DNA of 64,000 nucleotides from Clostridia bacterium (GCA_017613735.1 JAGADF010000016.1:89292-153291), one strand, 5' to 3'; positions 36,844 through 45,991 are shown, counted from the stretch's first letter. Notes: generated by a model not told the origin, from the sequence alone. Numbers and translations are program-made.

Positions 36844-38013
36844 TTAAACCTCGATTTCCAGAATTTTGGTATTGGATAGCGCCGAAGAAATAAGCCCCTC
36901 AACGTCAAGCGCCGTTTCGGCATCCTCAAGCATTTTTACCGTCGGGCGCGTGCGGGGATGCTTTGGTGTGAAAACCGTACAGCAATCCTCGAAGGGTTGA
37001 ATTGATATATCAAAGGTTTCAATTTTTCTTGAAACCGAAATGATTTCGTCCTTGTCCATGCCTATAAGGGGACGGAATACGGGAAGAGTCGTTACCGCGT
37101 CCGTACAGCCAAGGGCATAAATTGTCTGGCTTGCGACCTGACCTACGCTTTCGCCCGTTATGAGCGCGGCGCAGTTATCGTTTATGGCAAGTCTGTCCGC
37201 GATTCTCATCATAAAGCGCCTCATAATCAGGGTGAAAAGAGGCTCGGGACAGCTTTTTCTTATCTGCTGCTGAATTTCGGTAAAATTAACCGTGATAAGG
37301 TGAATGTGACCGCTGTATTTTGCGACCTGCCTGAGCAGGGCGTGCACCTTTTCCTCCGCCTGAACGGAGGTATACGGCGGTGAAGCGAAATGAACGGCGG
37401 TGAGCTGAATGCCCCTTTTCGCCATCATATAACCGGCTACGGGACTGTCGATACCGCCGGAGATAAGAAGAGCCGCTTTACCGCCCGTGCCGACGGGCAT
37501 CCCGCCCGCGCCCTTTGTCTGGTCGGCGTGAATAAAAGCGTTTTCGTCGCGTATTTCAACCGTAACGGTTACGTCGGGATTGTGGACGTCGACGGTAAGA
37601 TGACTGAACTTTTCAAGCAGTTTGCCGCCTAAAAGAGCCGATATTTCGGGCGATTTAAAGGGGAAAGCCTTGTCGCTTCTCTTTGCGTTGACCTTAAAGG
37701 TGTCCGCGCCGTCAAGAATTTCCTTAAGATAAACGGGGGCGCATTCGAGAATGACGTCCATATCCTTTTCGACCGAAGCCGAGCGGGTGTATGCGGCGAT
37801 GCCGAAAACCCTGCCTACCGCGTCGGCGGCGGAGTCCATATCGCATTCGCCGACGGGGATAATCATAATCGTTGACTGCGATTTTTTATATTCAAACTCG
37901 CCGAAAGAACGCAGCCGCCTTTTGATATTCTTAATAAGAATGTCCTCAAAGCTTGAACGGTTAAGTCCTTTTAAGGCGAGCTCGCCGTTTTTTACAAGAA
38001 TGATTTCTTCCAT
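36844..38013 (-). CDS. thiI: tRNA 4-thiouridine synthase
   Basis: 389 residues. N-terminal ferredoxin-like/THUMP region (GELALKGLNRSSFEDILIKNIKRRL), then the PP-loop LLISGGIDSPVAGYMMAKRG and ITGESVGQVASQT. It activates U8 of tRNA with ATP for sulfur transfer. The C-terminal rhodanese domain of E. coli ThiI is missing, as is usual in Firmicutes. The paired cysteine desulfurase lies 12 bases upstream, the normal sulfur donor arrangement (nifS-thiI). Confidence 0.95.
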   Translation of the reverse strand: MEEIILVKNGELALKGLNRSSFEDILIKNIKRRLRSFGEFEYKKSQSTIMIIPVGECDMDSAADAVGRVFGIAAYTRSASVEKDMDVILECAPVYLKEILDGADTFKVNAKRSDKAFPFKSPEISALLGGKLLEKFSHLTVDVHNPDVTVTVEIRDENAFIHADQTKGAGGMPVGTGGKAALLISGGIDSPVAGYMMAKRGIQLTAVHFASPPYTSVQAEEKVHALLRQVAKYSGHIHLITVNFTEIQQQIRKSCPEPLFTLIMRRFMMRIADRLAINDNCAALITGESVGQVASQTIYALGCTDAVTTLPVFRPLIGMDKDEIISVSRKIETFDISIQPFEDCCTVFTPKHPRTRPTVKMLEDAETALDVEGLISSALSNTKILEIEV

Positions 38014-38025
38014 TATTTCTCCCGT

Positions 38026-39144
38026 TTATCTGACTTTAGCGACGGTCTTTATCAACCCGTCGCGCAGAAGGTCGATTTCTTCTTTTACAGTATATCTTGA
38101 AAGGCTGATTCTCACTGCCGTGTCAATCCGTTCCGAATCAAGCCCCATTGAAACAAGGGTTTCGCTTCTGTGCCCTCTGCTGCAGGCGGAGCCTGCCGAA
38201 ATGCAGACGCCCATATCGCTTAATGAATTGACGCAAACCTGAGACGGAACGCCGTCGATTGAGATATTAAGAATATAGGGCAGGGCGTCTTCGGGCGAAT
38301 TGAAATGAACGCCGTCTGTTTCTGAAAGTTCGCTTCTGAGATATGAATTGAGCTGCTTTACATATTCGTAATGCGGCATAATTTCCTTCGCTTCGTTTAT
38401 CGCCGCGCCGAAAGCCGCTATTGCGGGCACGTTCTGAGTGCCCGAAAACAGACCGTTTTCCTGACCGCCGCCGAGAAGCACCGGCTTTAATCTTACGCCG
38501 TTTGCAACGTAAAGAAGCCCCGCGCCCTTAACGGCATGAATTTTATGAGCCGAGGCGGTAATCAAATCCGCGCAAGAGGCTTTTATCGGGATTTTGCCGA
38601 ATGCCTGAACCGCGTCAATGTGAATAAGAGCAGGCGATTTTTTACGCCTTACTATCTGTCTTATTTCTTCAAACGGAAGAACGGAGCCGGTTTCGTTATT
38701 GACCGCCATAAGCGAAACAAGGGCGGTTTTTTCGTCAATCGCGTCCGCAAACTGCGCGGCGGTGACGACGCCGTTTTTGTCGGGCTTAAGACGGATGACC
38801 TCAAAGCCCTTTTCCTCGAGATAATCCATACACCTTGCGACGCTCGGATGCTCGAATGCGGTTGTAACGATTTTTCGGAGATTTTTGTTTTTTTCATTCA
38901 CCGCGCCTAAAACGGCGGTGTTGTTTGCGGCGGTTCCGCTCGGCGAGAAATAAATGTTCTTTTCTTCGCAGAGAAGAAAATCAGCCGCGCTTTTACGGGC
39001 TTTGTCGGTTACCGCTTTCGCCTCAAGTCCCGAAACGTGAAGCGAGGACGGGTTTCCCCAGAAGGATGAGCAGGCTTCGTTCATTTCGTCAAGAGCCTGT
39101 TTACAGGGCTTTGTGGTCGCACTGTTGTCGAGATATGCTCTCAC
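38026..39144 (-). CDS. nifS: Cysteine desulfurase (NifS/IscS family)
   Basis: 372 residues of the class V aminotransferase fold. YLDNSATTKP at the start, HPSV, IDAVQAFGK, PLP lysine in SAHKIHAVKGAG, and the active cysteine in SAGSACSRGH. It removes sulfur from cysteine as a persulfide; placed directly before thiI, it most likely feeds tRNA thiolation. Start GTG 39144 is supported by AAGGAGG. A good promoter lies about 60 bases upstream and leads the eight-gene leftward train. Confidence 0.93.
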   Translation of the reverse strand: MRAYLDNSATTKPCKQALDEMNEACSSFWGNPSSLHVSGLEAKAVTDKARKSAADFLLCEEKNIYFSPSGTAANNTAVLGAVNEKNKNLRKIVTTAFEHPSVARCMDYLEEKGFEVIRLKPDKNGVVTAAQFADAIDEKTALVSLMAVNNETGSVLPFEEIRQIVRRKKSPALIHIDAVQAFGKIPIKASCADLITASAHKIHAVKGAGLLYVANGVRLKPVLLGGGQENGLFSGTQNVPAIAAFGAAINEAKEIMPHYEYVKQLNSYLRSELSETDGVHFNSPEDALPYILNISIDGVPSQVCVNSLSDMGVCISAGSACSRGHRSETLVSMGLDSERIDTAVRISLSRYTVKEEIDLLRDGLIKTVAKVR

Positions 39145-39200
39145 GCCGCATCCTCCTTTTTTATACCGAAGCTTTTTGCTCGCAAAATTACGTATTATAC

Positions 39201-39229
39201 ATTATATAATATATTTAATTAATTTTCAA
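39201..39229 (-). promoter_or_regulatory. SigA-type promoter of the nifS-thiI-pncC-sortase-galE train
   Basis: Minus strand TTGAAA (39224-39229), 17-base spacer, TATAAT (39201-39206). It lies in a very AT-rich spacer between divergent nifS and ypeB. Confidence 0.75.
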
Positions 39230-39311
39230 TTATATATATTAAAAAATCCGTATAAAATCCAAAAAAAACAGAAGAATAAATTAGGAAATATGACCGAAGG
39301 AAGGAATTAAA

Positions 39312-40646
39312 ATGCAAAGAAGAAAAAGAATAAGAAAAGTCTCGCTGTTTCTTGCCGTGATACTTGTTTTTTCGCTTATCGCGGCAACCTCGGCGCTCAG
39401 GGCGAATCAGCTCGAAAGGGAAAAGCGCGCGTTTCTTCAGCAGTCGGTATGCGAGCTCGACGAATACGTCGCGTCGATAGATTCGACTCTGTCAAAGGGC
39501 GTTTACGCTACGACTCCGCCTATGATACTGTCGCTTTCCACCGAGCTGTGGCGGCTGTCAAACGGGGCGAAAATAATGCTTTCGCAAATTCCGGACGAAA
39601 ACGTCGATATGTCCGAAACGAACAAGTTCCTTTCTCAGCTGGGCGAGCTGATGATGAGCTTTAACCGCCGTGCCGCAAACGGCAAAGAGCTTTCGGAAAA
39701 GGACGTTCTTCTTTTAAAGGAGCTTTCGGAGTATGCCGGCGCGCTTCACAAATCCGTTTCGGCTCTGCGTGACGGCGTGTTTGACGGAACGGTGGAGCTT
39801 ATTAAGGAAAGGGGAAATATAACCTCTTCAAAAAGCGACGTTACCCCGCTTGCATCTTCGCTCGAAAACACAAAAAAGGCGGTAACGGACTTTCCGTCGC
39901 TGATTTACGACGGCCCGTTCTCAGACCATCTTGATAAGAAGGCGGCGGCTTTTCTCAACGGAAAAGAGGAAATTTCGAAAGCCGACGCGAAAAAGAAATG
40001 CGCCGAATATATGTCGGTCGACGAGGAAAAAGTCGATTTTTTAACCGACGAGGACGGAACGGTTTCCTCCTATGTATTTTCGGCGGACAACGCGACCTGC
40101 GCCGTGACAAAAAAGGGCGGGTATCTTTCTTATATCATCTCTCCCGAATATGCGGGCGAGAAAGTCCTCGACTTCGACGAGGCTAAGAAAAACGCGGTAA
40201 AATACCTTAAAAAAATCGGATATGGGAATATGAAGGACACCTATCATTCCGAAAGCGACGGAGTATGCACAATCAATTTCGCCTATGAAAAGGACTCCGT
40301 CAGGTGTTATCCAGATTTAATCAAGGTCAGCGTTTCAATGTCGGACGGCAAAATCCTCTCCGTCGACGCGAGAAACTATCTTTTAAGCCACCGCGAAAGA
40401 AGCTTTGACGGAACCGACTTTTCGGTATTCGCCGAAGCGGAAAAGAAGATAAGTCCGCTCCTTCACGTAAGAAACAGTCGCTTCGCGGTTATTCCCACGC
40501 CCTCGGGCGACGAAAAGCTCTGCTGTGAATTTCACTGTGCCGACGACGGCGGGCAGGAGGTTCTTGTGTATATTGACGTCAGGACGCTCAACGAGGCAGA
40601 CATTTTACTGCTTCTGTATTCGGACAACGGAGTCCTTACGAAATAA
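39312..40646 (+). CDS. ypeB: Spore germination protein YpeB
   Basis: 444 residues. N-terminal membrane helix (SLFLAVILVFSLIAATSAL, about 11-29), then a long helical region and PepSY-type repeats (SKADAKKKCAEYMSV..., DFDEAKKNAVKYLKKIGY...). FPSLIYDGPFSDH is a YpeB signature. In Bacillus it is made in the forespore and stabilises the cortex lytic enzyme SleB. SleB is not adjacent here. Start ATG 39312 follows AAGGAAGGAATTAAA. Expression is expected in the forespore, but I did not identify a SigG promoter with confidence. Confidence 0.9.
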   Translation: MQRRKRIRKVSLFLAVILVFSLIAATSALRANQLEREKRAFLQQSVCELDEYVASIDSTLSKGVYATTPPMILSLSTELWRLSNGAKIMLSQIPDENVDMSETNKFLSQLGELMMSFNRRAANGKELSEKDVLLLKELSEYAGALHKSVSALRDGVFDGTVELIKERGNITSSKSDVTPLASSLENTKKAVTDFPSLIYDGPFSDHLDKKAAAFLNGKEEISKADAKKKCAEYMSVDEEKVDFLTDEDGTVSSYVFSADNATCAVTKKGGYLSYIISPEYAGEKVLDFDEAKKNAVKYLKKIGYGNMKDTYHSESDGVCTINFAYEKDSVRCYPDLIKVSVSMSDGKILSVDARNYLLSHRERSFDGTDFSVFAEAEKKISPLLHVRNSRFAVIPTPSGDEKLCCEFHCADDGGQEVLVYIDVRTLNEADILLLLYSDNGVLTK

Positions 40647-40648
40647 AG

Positions 40649-40678
40649 AATCGGGTATCAAAACGATACCCGATTTTC
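40649..40678. terminator. Bidirectional terminator after ypeB
   Basis: ATCGGGTATC-AAAAC-GATACCCGAT followed by TTTTCATTT, with AAAGA on the other side. It serves ypeB and the convergent small gene. Confidence 0.9.
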
Positions 40679-40680
40679 AT

Positions 40681-40941
40681 TTACTTAATTATCATTGTCA
40701 GCGCCGCGCCGACTCCCGCCGCCGCGGTGAGCTTTGCGGCTAAAAGAAGACCGCTTTTTCTTTTTAATGCCTTTGTTTTCGGCACGGTCTGTTCGTTTCT
40801 TATTAAATCCTGCGCGCTTGAAACCAGCCTTTTTTCACTCACGGTACAGTATTCGGGTTTAATAAAAAACATCGCTTTTTCGAAATAGTCGCTGCCCGTA
40901 TCGTGAATTTCAAGCACCTGACGGTTAACTCCCTTTGACAT
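40681..40941 (-). CDS. Small protein with C-terminal membrane helix, unknown function
   Basis: 86 residues. The N-terminal half reads EIHDTGSDYFEKAMFFIKPE, then a basic segment (KTKALKRKSG) and one C-terminal helix (LLLAAKLTAAAGVGAALTMIIK) suggesting tail anchoring. The YFEKAxFFIKPE motif seems familiar from short Clostridia proteins of unknown role, but I cannot name it. Start ATG 40941 with GGGAGG. Monocistronic, convergent with ypeB. Confidence 0.7.
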   Translation of the reverse strand: MSKGVNRQVLEIHDTGSDYFEKAMFFIKPEYCTVSEKRLVSSAQDLIRNEQTVPKTKALKRKSGLLLAAKLTAAAGVGAALTMIIK

Positions 40942-41339
40942 TTAATTACCTCCCGTTTTTTCTCCTTAGTATTGTGGATTATTACGGGGATTTTATTCAG
41001 TAAATTTTGTCAACTGTGAATTATTACAAAAATTTTTTGCTCATTAATTATACGATTTGTAATATAATCTTTTCACCATTAATGTTCAAAACCCTGTTCA
41101 AAATGTTAATAACTCGGGGCAAATTATGCCTTTTTTCAAGAGTTTTTAACATTTTCGACCGAATTTTCGAAAATTCGCAACTTATTGAAATCGAATACAG
41201 TTAGTTATAGAGGCTTTACTTTTATTACAGGGAGTATCATAAAATCTGCTTGACAACGGCAAAATTATTGTGCAAAATAACATCGTAAATAATACATATT
41301 TTTTTATGCGAATATTTGTGTATTTTTCGGGGTAAAAAA
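40942..41339. other. 398-base AT-rich spacer with paired TTTTGAACA sites and an 18-base palindrome
   Basis: No gene seen. TGTTCAAAA (reverse of TTTTGAACA) occurs at 41083-41091 and 41095-41103, 12 bases apart. The same motif flanks dnaA, so this may be a secondary DnaA-binding cluster. CGAATTTTCGAAAATTCG at 41160-41177 is a perfect palindrome and a likely operator. A promoter for the next gene lies at 41250. Confidence 0.55.
41250..41278 (+). promoter_or_regulatory. SigA-type promoter of the 8-oxoguanine glycosylase gene
   Basis: TTGACA (41250-41255), 17-base spacer, CAAAAT (41273-41278). The -35 is perfect and the -10 weak. Confidence 0.6.
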
Positions 41340-42167
41340 ATGAAAAAAGTACTTGACAGAGAAAAAATCACAATAAAATGTCCCGCCTGCTTCGACCTTG
41401 CGCTCTGCCTTGACTGCGGTCAGGCTTTTCGCTGGGAGAAGGAGGAAAACGGCTGGCGCGGCGTGATTTCGGGCAGGGAATACCTGCTTAATCAGGTCGG
41501 AAATACGCTTGAGGTATCGGTTTCGACGGACGACGGGTCAATACATATTCTTAAGGACTATTTCGATTTTAACAGAGATTACGACGCCGTTCTGGAATCG
41601 CTTAACGCCGACAGATATTTTTCGCAGGCGGCGAAGGAATACTACGGAATCAGAATTCTCCGTCAGCAGGGCTGGGAGGCGCTGTGTTCCTTCATCATTT
41701 CGCAGAACAACAACATTCCGAGAATAAAGGGGATTATTTCAAGGCTCTGCGAATCATTCGGCGAAAAAATCAACGACGGAGCGTACTCTTTCCCGTCCGC
41801 CGAAAGACTCGCGGGACTTGAGGTTTCGGATCTGGCTCCGCTGAGAAGCGGCTTTCGCGCGAAATACATTATTGACGCCGCGAAAAAGGTTTCGTCGGGT
41901 GAGGTCGATTTGAAAAAAATACAGACAATGCCCATTGACGAGGCGAGGCAAGCGCTTATGAGCATAAAGGGAGTCGGGCCGAAGGTTGCCGAATGCACGC
42001 TTCTTTACGGCTTTAACCGTCTTGACGCTTTTCCGGTGGACGTATGGGTTAAACGCATTCTCAGAGAGCTTTATCCCGACGGACTGCCCGTCTGTTTTTC
42101 GCCCTATGAGGGCATAGCGCAGCAGTATCTTTTTCACTGGCGCCGAAATACCGACACGAAAAAATAA
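41340..42167 (+). CDS. ogg: 8-oxoguanine DNA glycosylase (OGG1 family)
   Basis: 275 residues. N-terminal DCGQAFRWEKEENGWRG domain typical of OGG1, then the HhH-GPD fold: SQNNNIPRIKGII with the Schiff-base lysine, helix-hairpin-helix IKGVGPKVAECTLLYG, and catalytic aspartate in FPVDVWVKRIL. It removes 8-oxoG and nicks the strand. I chose ATG 41340 after GGGG; an upstream TTG lacks a ribosome site. Its 3' end is followed by an inverted repeat that reaches into the spoIIE leader. Confidence 0.9.
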   Translation: MKKVLDREKITIKCPACFDLALCLDCGQAFRWEKEENGWRGVISGREYLLNQVGNTLEVSVSTDDGSIHILKDYFDFNRDYDAVLESLNADRYFSQAAKEYYGIRILRQQGWEALCSFIISQNNNIPRIKGIISRLCESFGEKINDGAYSFPSAERLAGLEVSDLAPLRSGFRAKYIIDAAKKVSSGEVDLKKIQTMPIDEARQALMSIKGVGPKVAECTLLYGFNRLDAFPVDVWVKRILRELYPDGLPVCFSPYEGIAQQYLFHWRRNTDTKK

Positions 42168-42206
42168 AAAACAACAGAATTTTACAGCAGAATAAGACCG
42201 GTTTTT

Positions 42207-42255
42207 CACCGCGCCGGAAGTATTATTGTTTTTGGACAAATACTTCGGCGTGGTG
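42207..42255 (+). repeat. Long inverted repeat before spoIIE
   Basis: Arms 42207-42224 and 42239-42255 pair almost completely (one G-U pair and one bulged G) around a 14-base loop. The 3' arm ends in the GGTG that acts as the spoIIE ribosome site, and ATTTTTATG follows. It may end ogg transcription, hide the spoIIE ribosome site, or both. Confidence 0.7.
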
Positions 42256-42261
42256 ATTTTT

Positions 42262-44562
42262 ATGACAGGACAAAAAGAAACGGTAACCGACAAAATTACA
42301 TTAAACCCCGTATTAAAGGCAATTCTGTTCCAGGCTGCGGCGGTCGCGGCGGGCTTTGCCTTTGCGTATTCGGGCAGACAAACCTCGTTTTCGCCGCTCG
42401 GCGTCGCGGCGGTAAGCGCATCCGACGGGAAATATAAAATCAGCGTTTGCGTCGGCTCGGCTCTGGGCTACGTAATGTTCTGCGACAGTCTGAACGCGCT
42501 AAGATACATAGCGGCGATTCTTTGCGCCTTCGTTATGTCAAAGCTTCTTCAGTCGTTTGATTTCGGCTCGTCGCCGGTTGTTCTCGGCGCAATCGGCGGC
42601 TTCTGCGTATTAGCGACGGGCGCGGCAATGGTATTTACCGGTTCTTTTTCTTCGGGACAGTTGCTTTTCGCGTTTACGGAGGGGCTCTGCTCGTTCTGCG
42701 CGGGTTTTATTATGACGGTCGTCTTTTCGCTTTTCCGCCGGAGAAAGACCGTAAAAAGTCTGTCGCTGCGGGAATACGTTTCCTTTTCGTTTTTTACGGC
42801 TATTGTTTTATGGTCGCTTTACGGGTTTTCCTTTCCGTCGTTTTCACCCGTCGTTCTTATTGCGTTTTACCTTGTTCTCTCGCTGACGGAGCTTTTTTCG
42901 GGACTCGGCTCCGTGGTGCTCGGCTGTGTTTACTGCGTCGTGTTTTCGGCTCTGTCGGAGGGTGTGACGATACCGCTGAGCCTTGCGCTCGGCTCGGTCG
43001 CGGTGACGGTCGCGTTTTTTATGTCGACCGATTCGCGTTTTCGGGCGGTTTATCTTCTTGTCGCCTGCGCTCTCGCTTATCTTTTAGGCTTGCCGAAAGA
43101 AAACTCCTTTATATTTGAGGCTGTGACGGCGGCTGTTCTTTTTTCGCTGACGCCTAAAAAATATATCAGAAGCGTTACGGATTATCTTTCGGGCGCGTAC
43201 GAGCCTATGTTTGCCAATGAGATAAAAAACGGGTTGAGCGCGCGGCTTCATATGGCTTCAAGCGCGGTTGACGAAATAAGCGCGGCGGTAAGAACCGTCT
43301 GTTCGGGGCTGGACAGGCAGCTGCCGTCCGCAAGAAATGAGGTCTTTTCGCGGGTTACAGGCACGCTTTGCAGCGGCTGCGCGAATTACAGATATTGCTG
43401 GCAGGAGGACAGAGAAAAAACCGTCGCCGTTTTCGACGCGCTTTTTATGAGGCTTAAAAACAACGAACACCTTGACGTACAGAATATGCCGATTGAGGCG
43501 AAAAACAGGTGTATCAAGGCGTTTCAGCTTTCTCAGGCCTTTAACGGGAGCTTCGGGGATTACAGCGTGGAAAGCGTGTGCCAGCGCCAGAAAAACGAAA
43601 TGCGCCTCTCGGTCGCAGAGCAATTCTGTTCGGTAGGCGACATTATAGACGACGTCGCATTAAGTCTTGAGGAAAGCTGCGTAATAGATACGTCTTTAAG
43701 CGAAAAGGTCCGCGCCGCCTGCTTTTCCGCAGGAATCAATCCCGCGAGGGTTATCTGTAAATATAACGAAAACGGCCGACTTGAAATGGAGATAGAATGC
43801 GAACAGATTCCGGCTAAGCTTTTGTGTAACGATTTGAAAGAAAAGCTTGAGAAGCTTTGTTTAAGAAAGCTCGAACAGCCCGTTATCATCAGCGGCGAAG
43901 CGGGGGACTATATCACCGTTTGCGAGAAGCACAACTTTCTCGTTGAGGTCGGGACAAGCCAGATAACCTGTAACGGCGAAAAGCTGTGCGGCGACAGCGT
44001 TGAGCACTTTTACGACGGCAGGGGAAAGTTTGACGTCGTTCTTGCCGACGGAATGGGAACCGGCGCGAGGGCGGCTCTTGACAGCGCGATGGCGCGCGGA
44101 CTGACGGGAAAGCTTCTGAAAAAGGGCATTTCACCCGACGGGACGGTAAGGCTTGTCAATTCCGCGCTGATGGTCAAATCGCCCGAGGAAAGCATGTCGT
44201 CGCTTGATATTATGCAGGTTGATATGTTCTCGGGAAAAACCGAGTTTTTCAAGGCGGGCGCGGCTTCGTCGTTTGTTAAGCACAAGGGCAGGATTCAGGA
44301 GATAAGAAAGCCCGCCCTGCCTCTCGGAATTCTTCACAACGTCGAGCTCGCTTCAATGAAAGGCAGCGTTTCGTGCGGGGATATTGCGGTTATGATGTCC
44401 GACGGAGTTGCCGATTGCGGCGAAAAAGTCATAAGGGAAATAATAAGAAAAAATGCGTCCGCTCCGAGCGAAAAGCTTGCCGAAATCCTGACCGGTACGG
44501 CGGCAAAATCCGTCGGAAACAGGCACGACGACCTGACGGCGGTCGTATGTAAATTCCGTTAA
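42262..44562 (+). CDS. spoIIE: Stage II sporulation protein E (SpoIIE), PP2C phosphatase
   Basis: 766 residues. About ten hydrophobic segments in the first 310 residues, a central regulatory region with a Cys-rich patch (GTLCSGCANYRYCWQED), then a PP2C-type phosphatase domain (about 560-766) with VVLADGMGTGARA, MMSDGVAD and NRHDDLTAVV. In sporulation it dephosphorylates SpoIIAA at the polar septum to activate SigF in the forespore. I chose ATG 42262 with GGTGA 8 bases before it; the longer TTG-started frame lies inside the hairpin loop. Its presence shows a spore former. Confidence 0.94.
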   Translation: MTGQKETVTDKITLNPVLKAILFQAAAVAAGFAFAYSGRQTSFSPLGVAAVSASDGKYKISVCVGSALGYVMFCDSLNALRYIAAILCAFVMSKLLQSFDFGSSPVVLGAIGGFCVLATGAAMVFTGSFSSGQLLFAFTEGLCSFCAGFIMTVVFSLFRRRKTVKSLSLREYVSFSFFTAIVLWSLYGFSFPSFSPVVLIAFYLVLSLTELFSGLGSVVLGCVYCVVFSALSEGVTIPLSLALGSVAVTVAFFMSTDSRFRAVYLLVACALAYLLGLPKENSFIFEAVTAAVLFSLTPKKYIRSVTDYLSGAYEPMFANEIKNGLSARLHMASSAVDEISAAVRTVCSGLDRQLPSARNEVFSRVTGTLCSGCANYRYCWQEDREKTVAVFDALFMRLKNNEHLDVQNMPIEAKNRCIKAFQLSQAFNGSFGDYSVESVCQRQKNEMRLSVAEQFCSVGDIIDDVALSLEESCVIDTSLSEKVRAACFSAGINPARVICKYNENGRLEMEIECEQIPAKLLCNDLKEKLEKLCLRKLEQPVIISGEAGDYITVCEKHNFLVEVGTSQITCNGEKLCGDSVEHFYDGRGKFDVVLADGMGTGARAALDSAMARGLTGKLLKKGISPDGTVRLVNSALMVKSPEESMSSLDIMQVDMFSGKTEFFKAGAASSFVKHKGRIQEIRKPALPLGILHNVELASMKGSVSCGDIAVMMSDGVADCGEKVIREIIRKNASAPSEKLAEILTGTAAKSVGNRHDDLTAVVCKFR

Positions 44563-44667
44563 TAATTTGTTATTATTCCTGACTGCTTTATAACGGCGTT
44601 AATTTTACCGTTTGTATTTCAGCTGAACGCATTTAAAAGATGAAAATAACCGAAATAATACGGCAAT

Positions 44668-44705
44668 AAAAAACTGCTTCCGATTTTTCGGAAGCAGTTT
44701 TATTT
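44668..44705. terminator. Bidirectional terminator after spoIIE
   Basis: AAAACTGCTTCCGA-TTTT-TCGGAAGCAGTTTT flanked by A and T tracts, between convergent spoIIE and the antiporter gene. Confidence 0.92.
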
Positions 44706-44721
44706 TTATAAAATTTGTTTT

Positions 44722-45807
44722 TTATTTAAACACGACCGTTACGGCTATGTAGCCAAGGTAACCCGCAAGCATAACGACGCCCTGCCAGCGTCTGAATTTC
44801 TTTGAAATAATGGTCGGGAAAATCGCAACCGCGATTGCGCAAAGACAGACAACCATATCGACCGTAACGGATGAAACCGAAACTGCGAGAGCCCCGTTTC
44901 CTCTGCTCATGGAGATAAACGAGCAGATAGGAAGAATGAGCGTAAGGTCAATGATATTCGCGCCTAAAATATTGCCGACCGAAAGCGCGCCTTCCTTCTT
45001 GCGAAGGGCGGTGATTGTTGTAACAAACTCGGGCAGAGACGTGCCGATTGCGACCGCGAATACGCTTATAATTCTCTGCGGGACGTGAAGGTCTTCTGCG
45101 AGCGAGGTTCCGGCGTTGACAAGTATTTCCGCGCCGATAACGGTTCCCGCCGCGCCGACAATGAACATTGTTACATTCTTAAACCAGTCCTTGCCCGTAG
45201 CGGTTTCCTTTGTGGGAACAATATCGTCCTCAAACTGAATCGCTACCGACGACGGGCTCGGTTCAATCTGTTTGTCCTTGTTTTTCATCGTTATAAAATT
45301 CTCGATGAAGAAGACGATGAAGATTATCATAAGAGCCGCGGTTCCGTAAACCGACAGCGAATAGTATTCCTGCTGTTCGCCCTCAAAGGTAAGCAGATTT
45401 CTCGCGGTAAAAATACAGCCCAGGACGAGCGAAACGGACGCGCCGAACATAAGAAGCGATTTCGGGGTAAATTCCTTGCGGCTGACCGCAAAGGGCATAC
45501 ACACAATGAACACGCCGAGAATCATAGCCGTGTTCGCCGTGACCGAGCCTATGGCGTTGCCCGCCGCCATATCGACGTTGCCGCGTAAAGTCGCGGCGAT
45601 GGAAACAATCATCTCGGGAAGAGTGGTCGCGATTGAGACAATCGTTGCGCCGATTACGAATTTGGGAACGCCGAGCACCTCCGCAATCCAGCTTGCCGAG
45701 TCGACAAACCAGTCGCCGCCCTTGATGATGAGCGCAAGTCCGGCAACAAAGAACGCTGCGGTAATCCACGTCGGGGCAGTATTGAAAAAGTCAACAATAA
45801 AATCCAT
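44722..45807 (-). CDS. CaCA-family calcium/sodium antiporter
   Basis: 361 residues with about ten membrane segments. Two inverted alpha repeats are clear: GATIVSIATTLPEMIVSIAATLRGNVDMAAGNAIGSVTANTAMILG and AVAIGTSLPEFVTTITALRKKEGALSVGNILGANIIDLTLILP; the TLPE and SLPE glutamates bind the cation. The fold matches YrbG/NCX-type K+-independent exchangers. The acidic loop between halves (EPSPSSVAIQFEDDIVPTKE) is cytoplasmic. I took ATG 45807 over the GTG three codons upstream because GGTGA then serves as ribosome site. It has its own promoter. Confidence 0.92.
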   Translation of the reverse strand: MDFIVDFFNTAPTWITAAFFVAGLALIIKGGDWFVDSASWIAEVLGVPKFVIGATIVSIATTLPEMIVSIAATLRGNVDMAAGNAIGSVTANTAMILGVFIVCMPFAVSRKEFTPKSLLMFGASVSLVLGCIFTARNLLTFEGEQQEYYSLSVYGTAALMIIFIVFFIENFITMKNKDKQIEPSPSSVAIQFEDDIVPTKETATGKDWFKNVTMFIVGAAGTVIGAEILVNAGTSLAEDLHVPQRIISVFAVAIGTSLPEFVTTITALRKKEGALSVGNILGANIIDLTLILPICSFISMSRGNGALAVSVSSVTVDMVVCLCAIAVAIFPTIISKKFRRWQGVVMLAGYLGYIAVTVVFK

Positions 45808-45839
45808 TTTTTTCACCGTCTCCTAAAAGTTTAAAAATG

Positions 45840-45868
45840 ATTTTACTCCCAAAAAAACAGTTTGTCAA
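45840..45868 (-). promoter_or_regulatory. SigA-type promoter of the antiporter gene
   Basis: Minus strand TTGACA (45863-45868), 17-base spacer, TAAAAT (45840-45845); about 30 bases before the start codon. Confidence 0.8.
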
Positions 45869-45962
45869 CAAAGAACCCGTCGGGCTTTACAACAGTTTGA
45901 CGAAGAATGTGACAAAAGAGACACAGAAGTGTGAACAAAATGTGAACAATTTTGTTAATAAG

Positions 45963-45991
45963 TTGACGGTCTATAATTGTTTTAATATACT
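45963..45991 (+). promoter_or_regulatory. SigA-type promoter of the small ORF/dockerin region
   Basis: TTGACG (45963-45968), 17-base spacer, TATACT (45986-45991). The transcript would begin near 45998 with a palindrome ATACAGAATTCTGTAT and then a GGGCG/CGCCC hairpin (46018-46032). Confidence 0.75.

Noticed and set aside
40970-40985. TTGTGGATTA as a DnaA box
   Set aside because: One mismatch to TGTGGATAA, single copy, far from dnaA and not clustered; likely chance.
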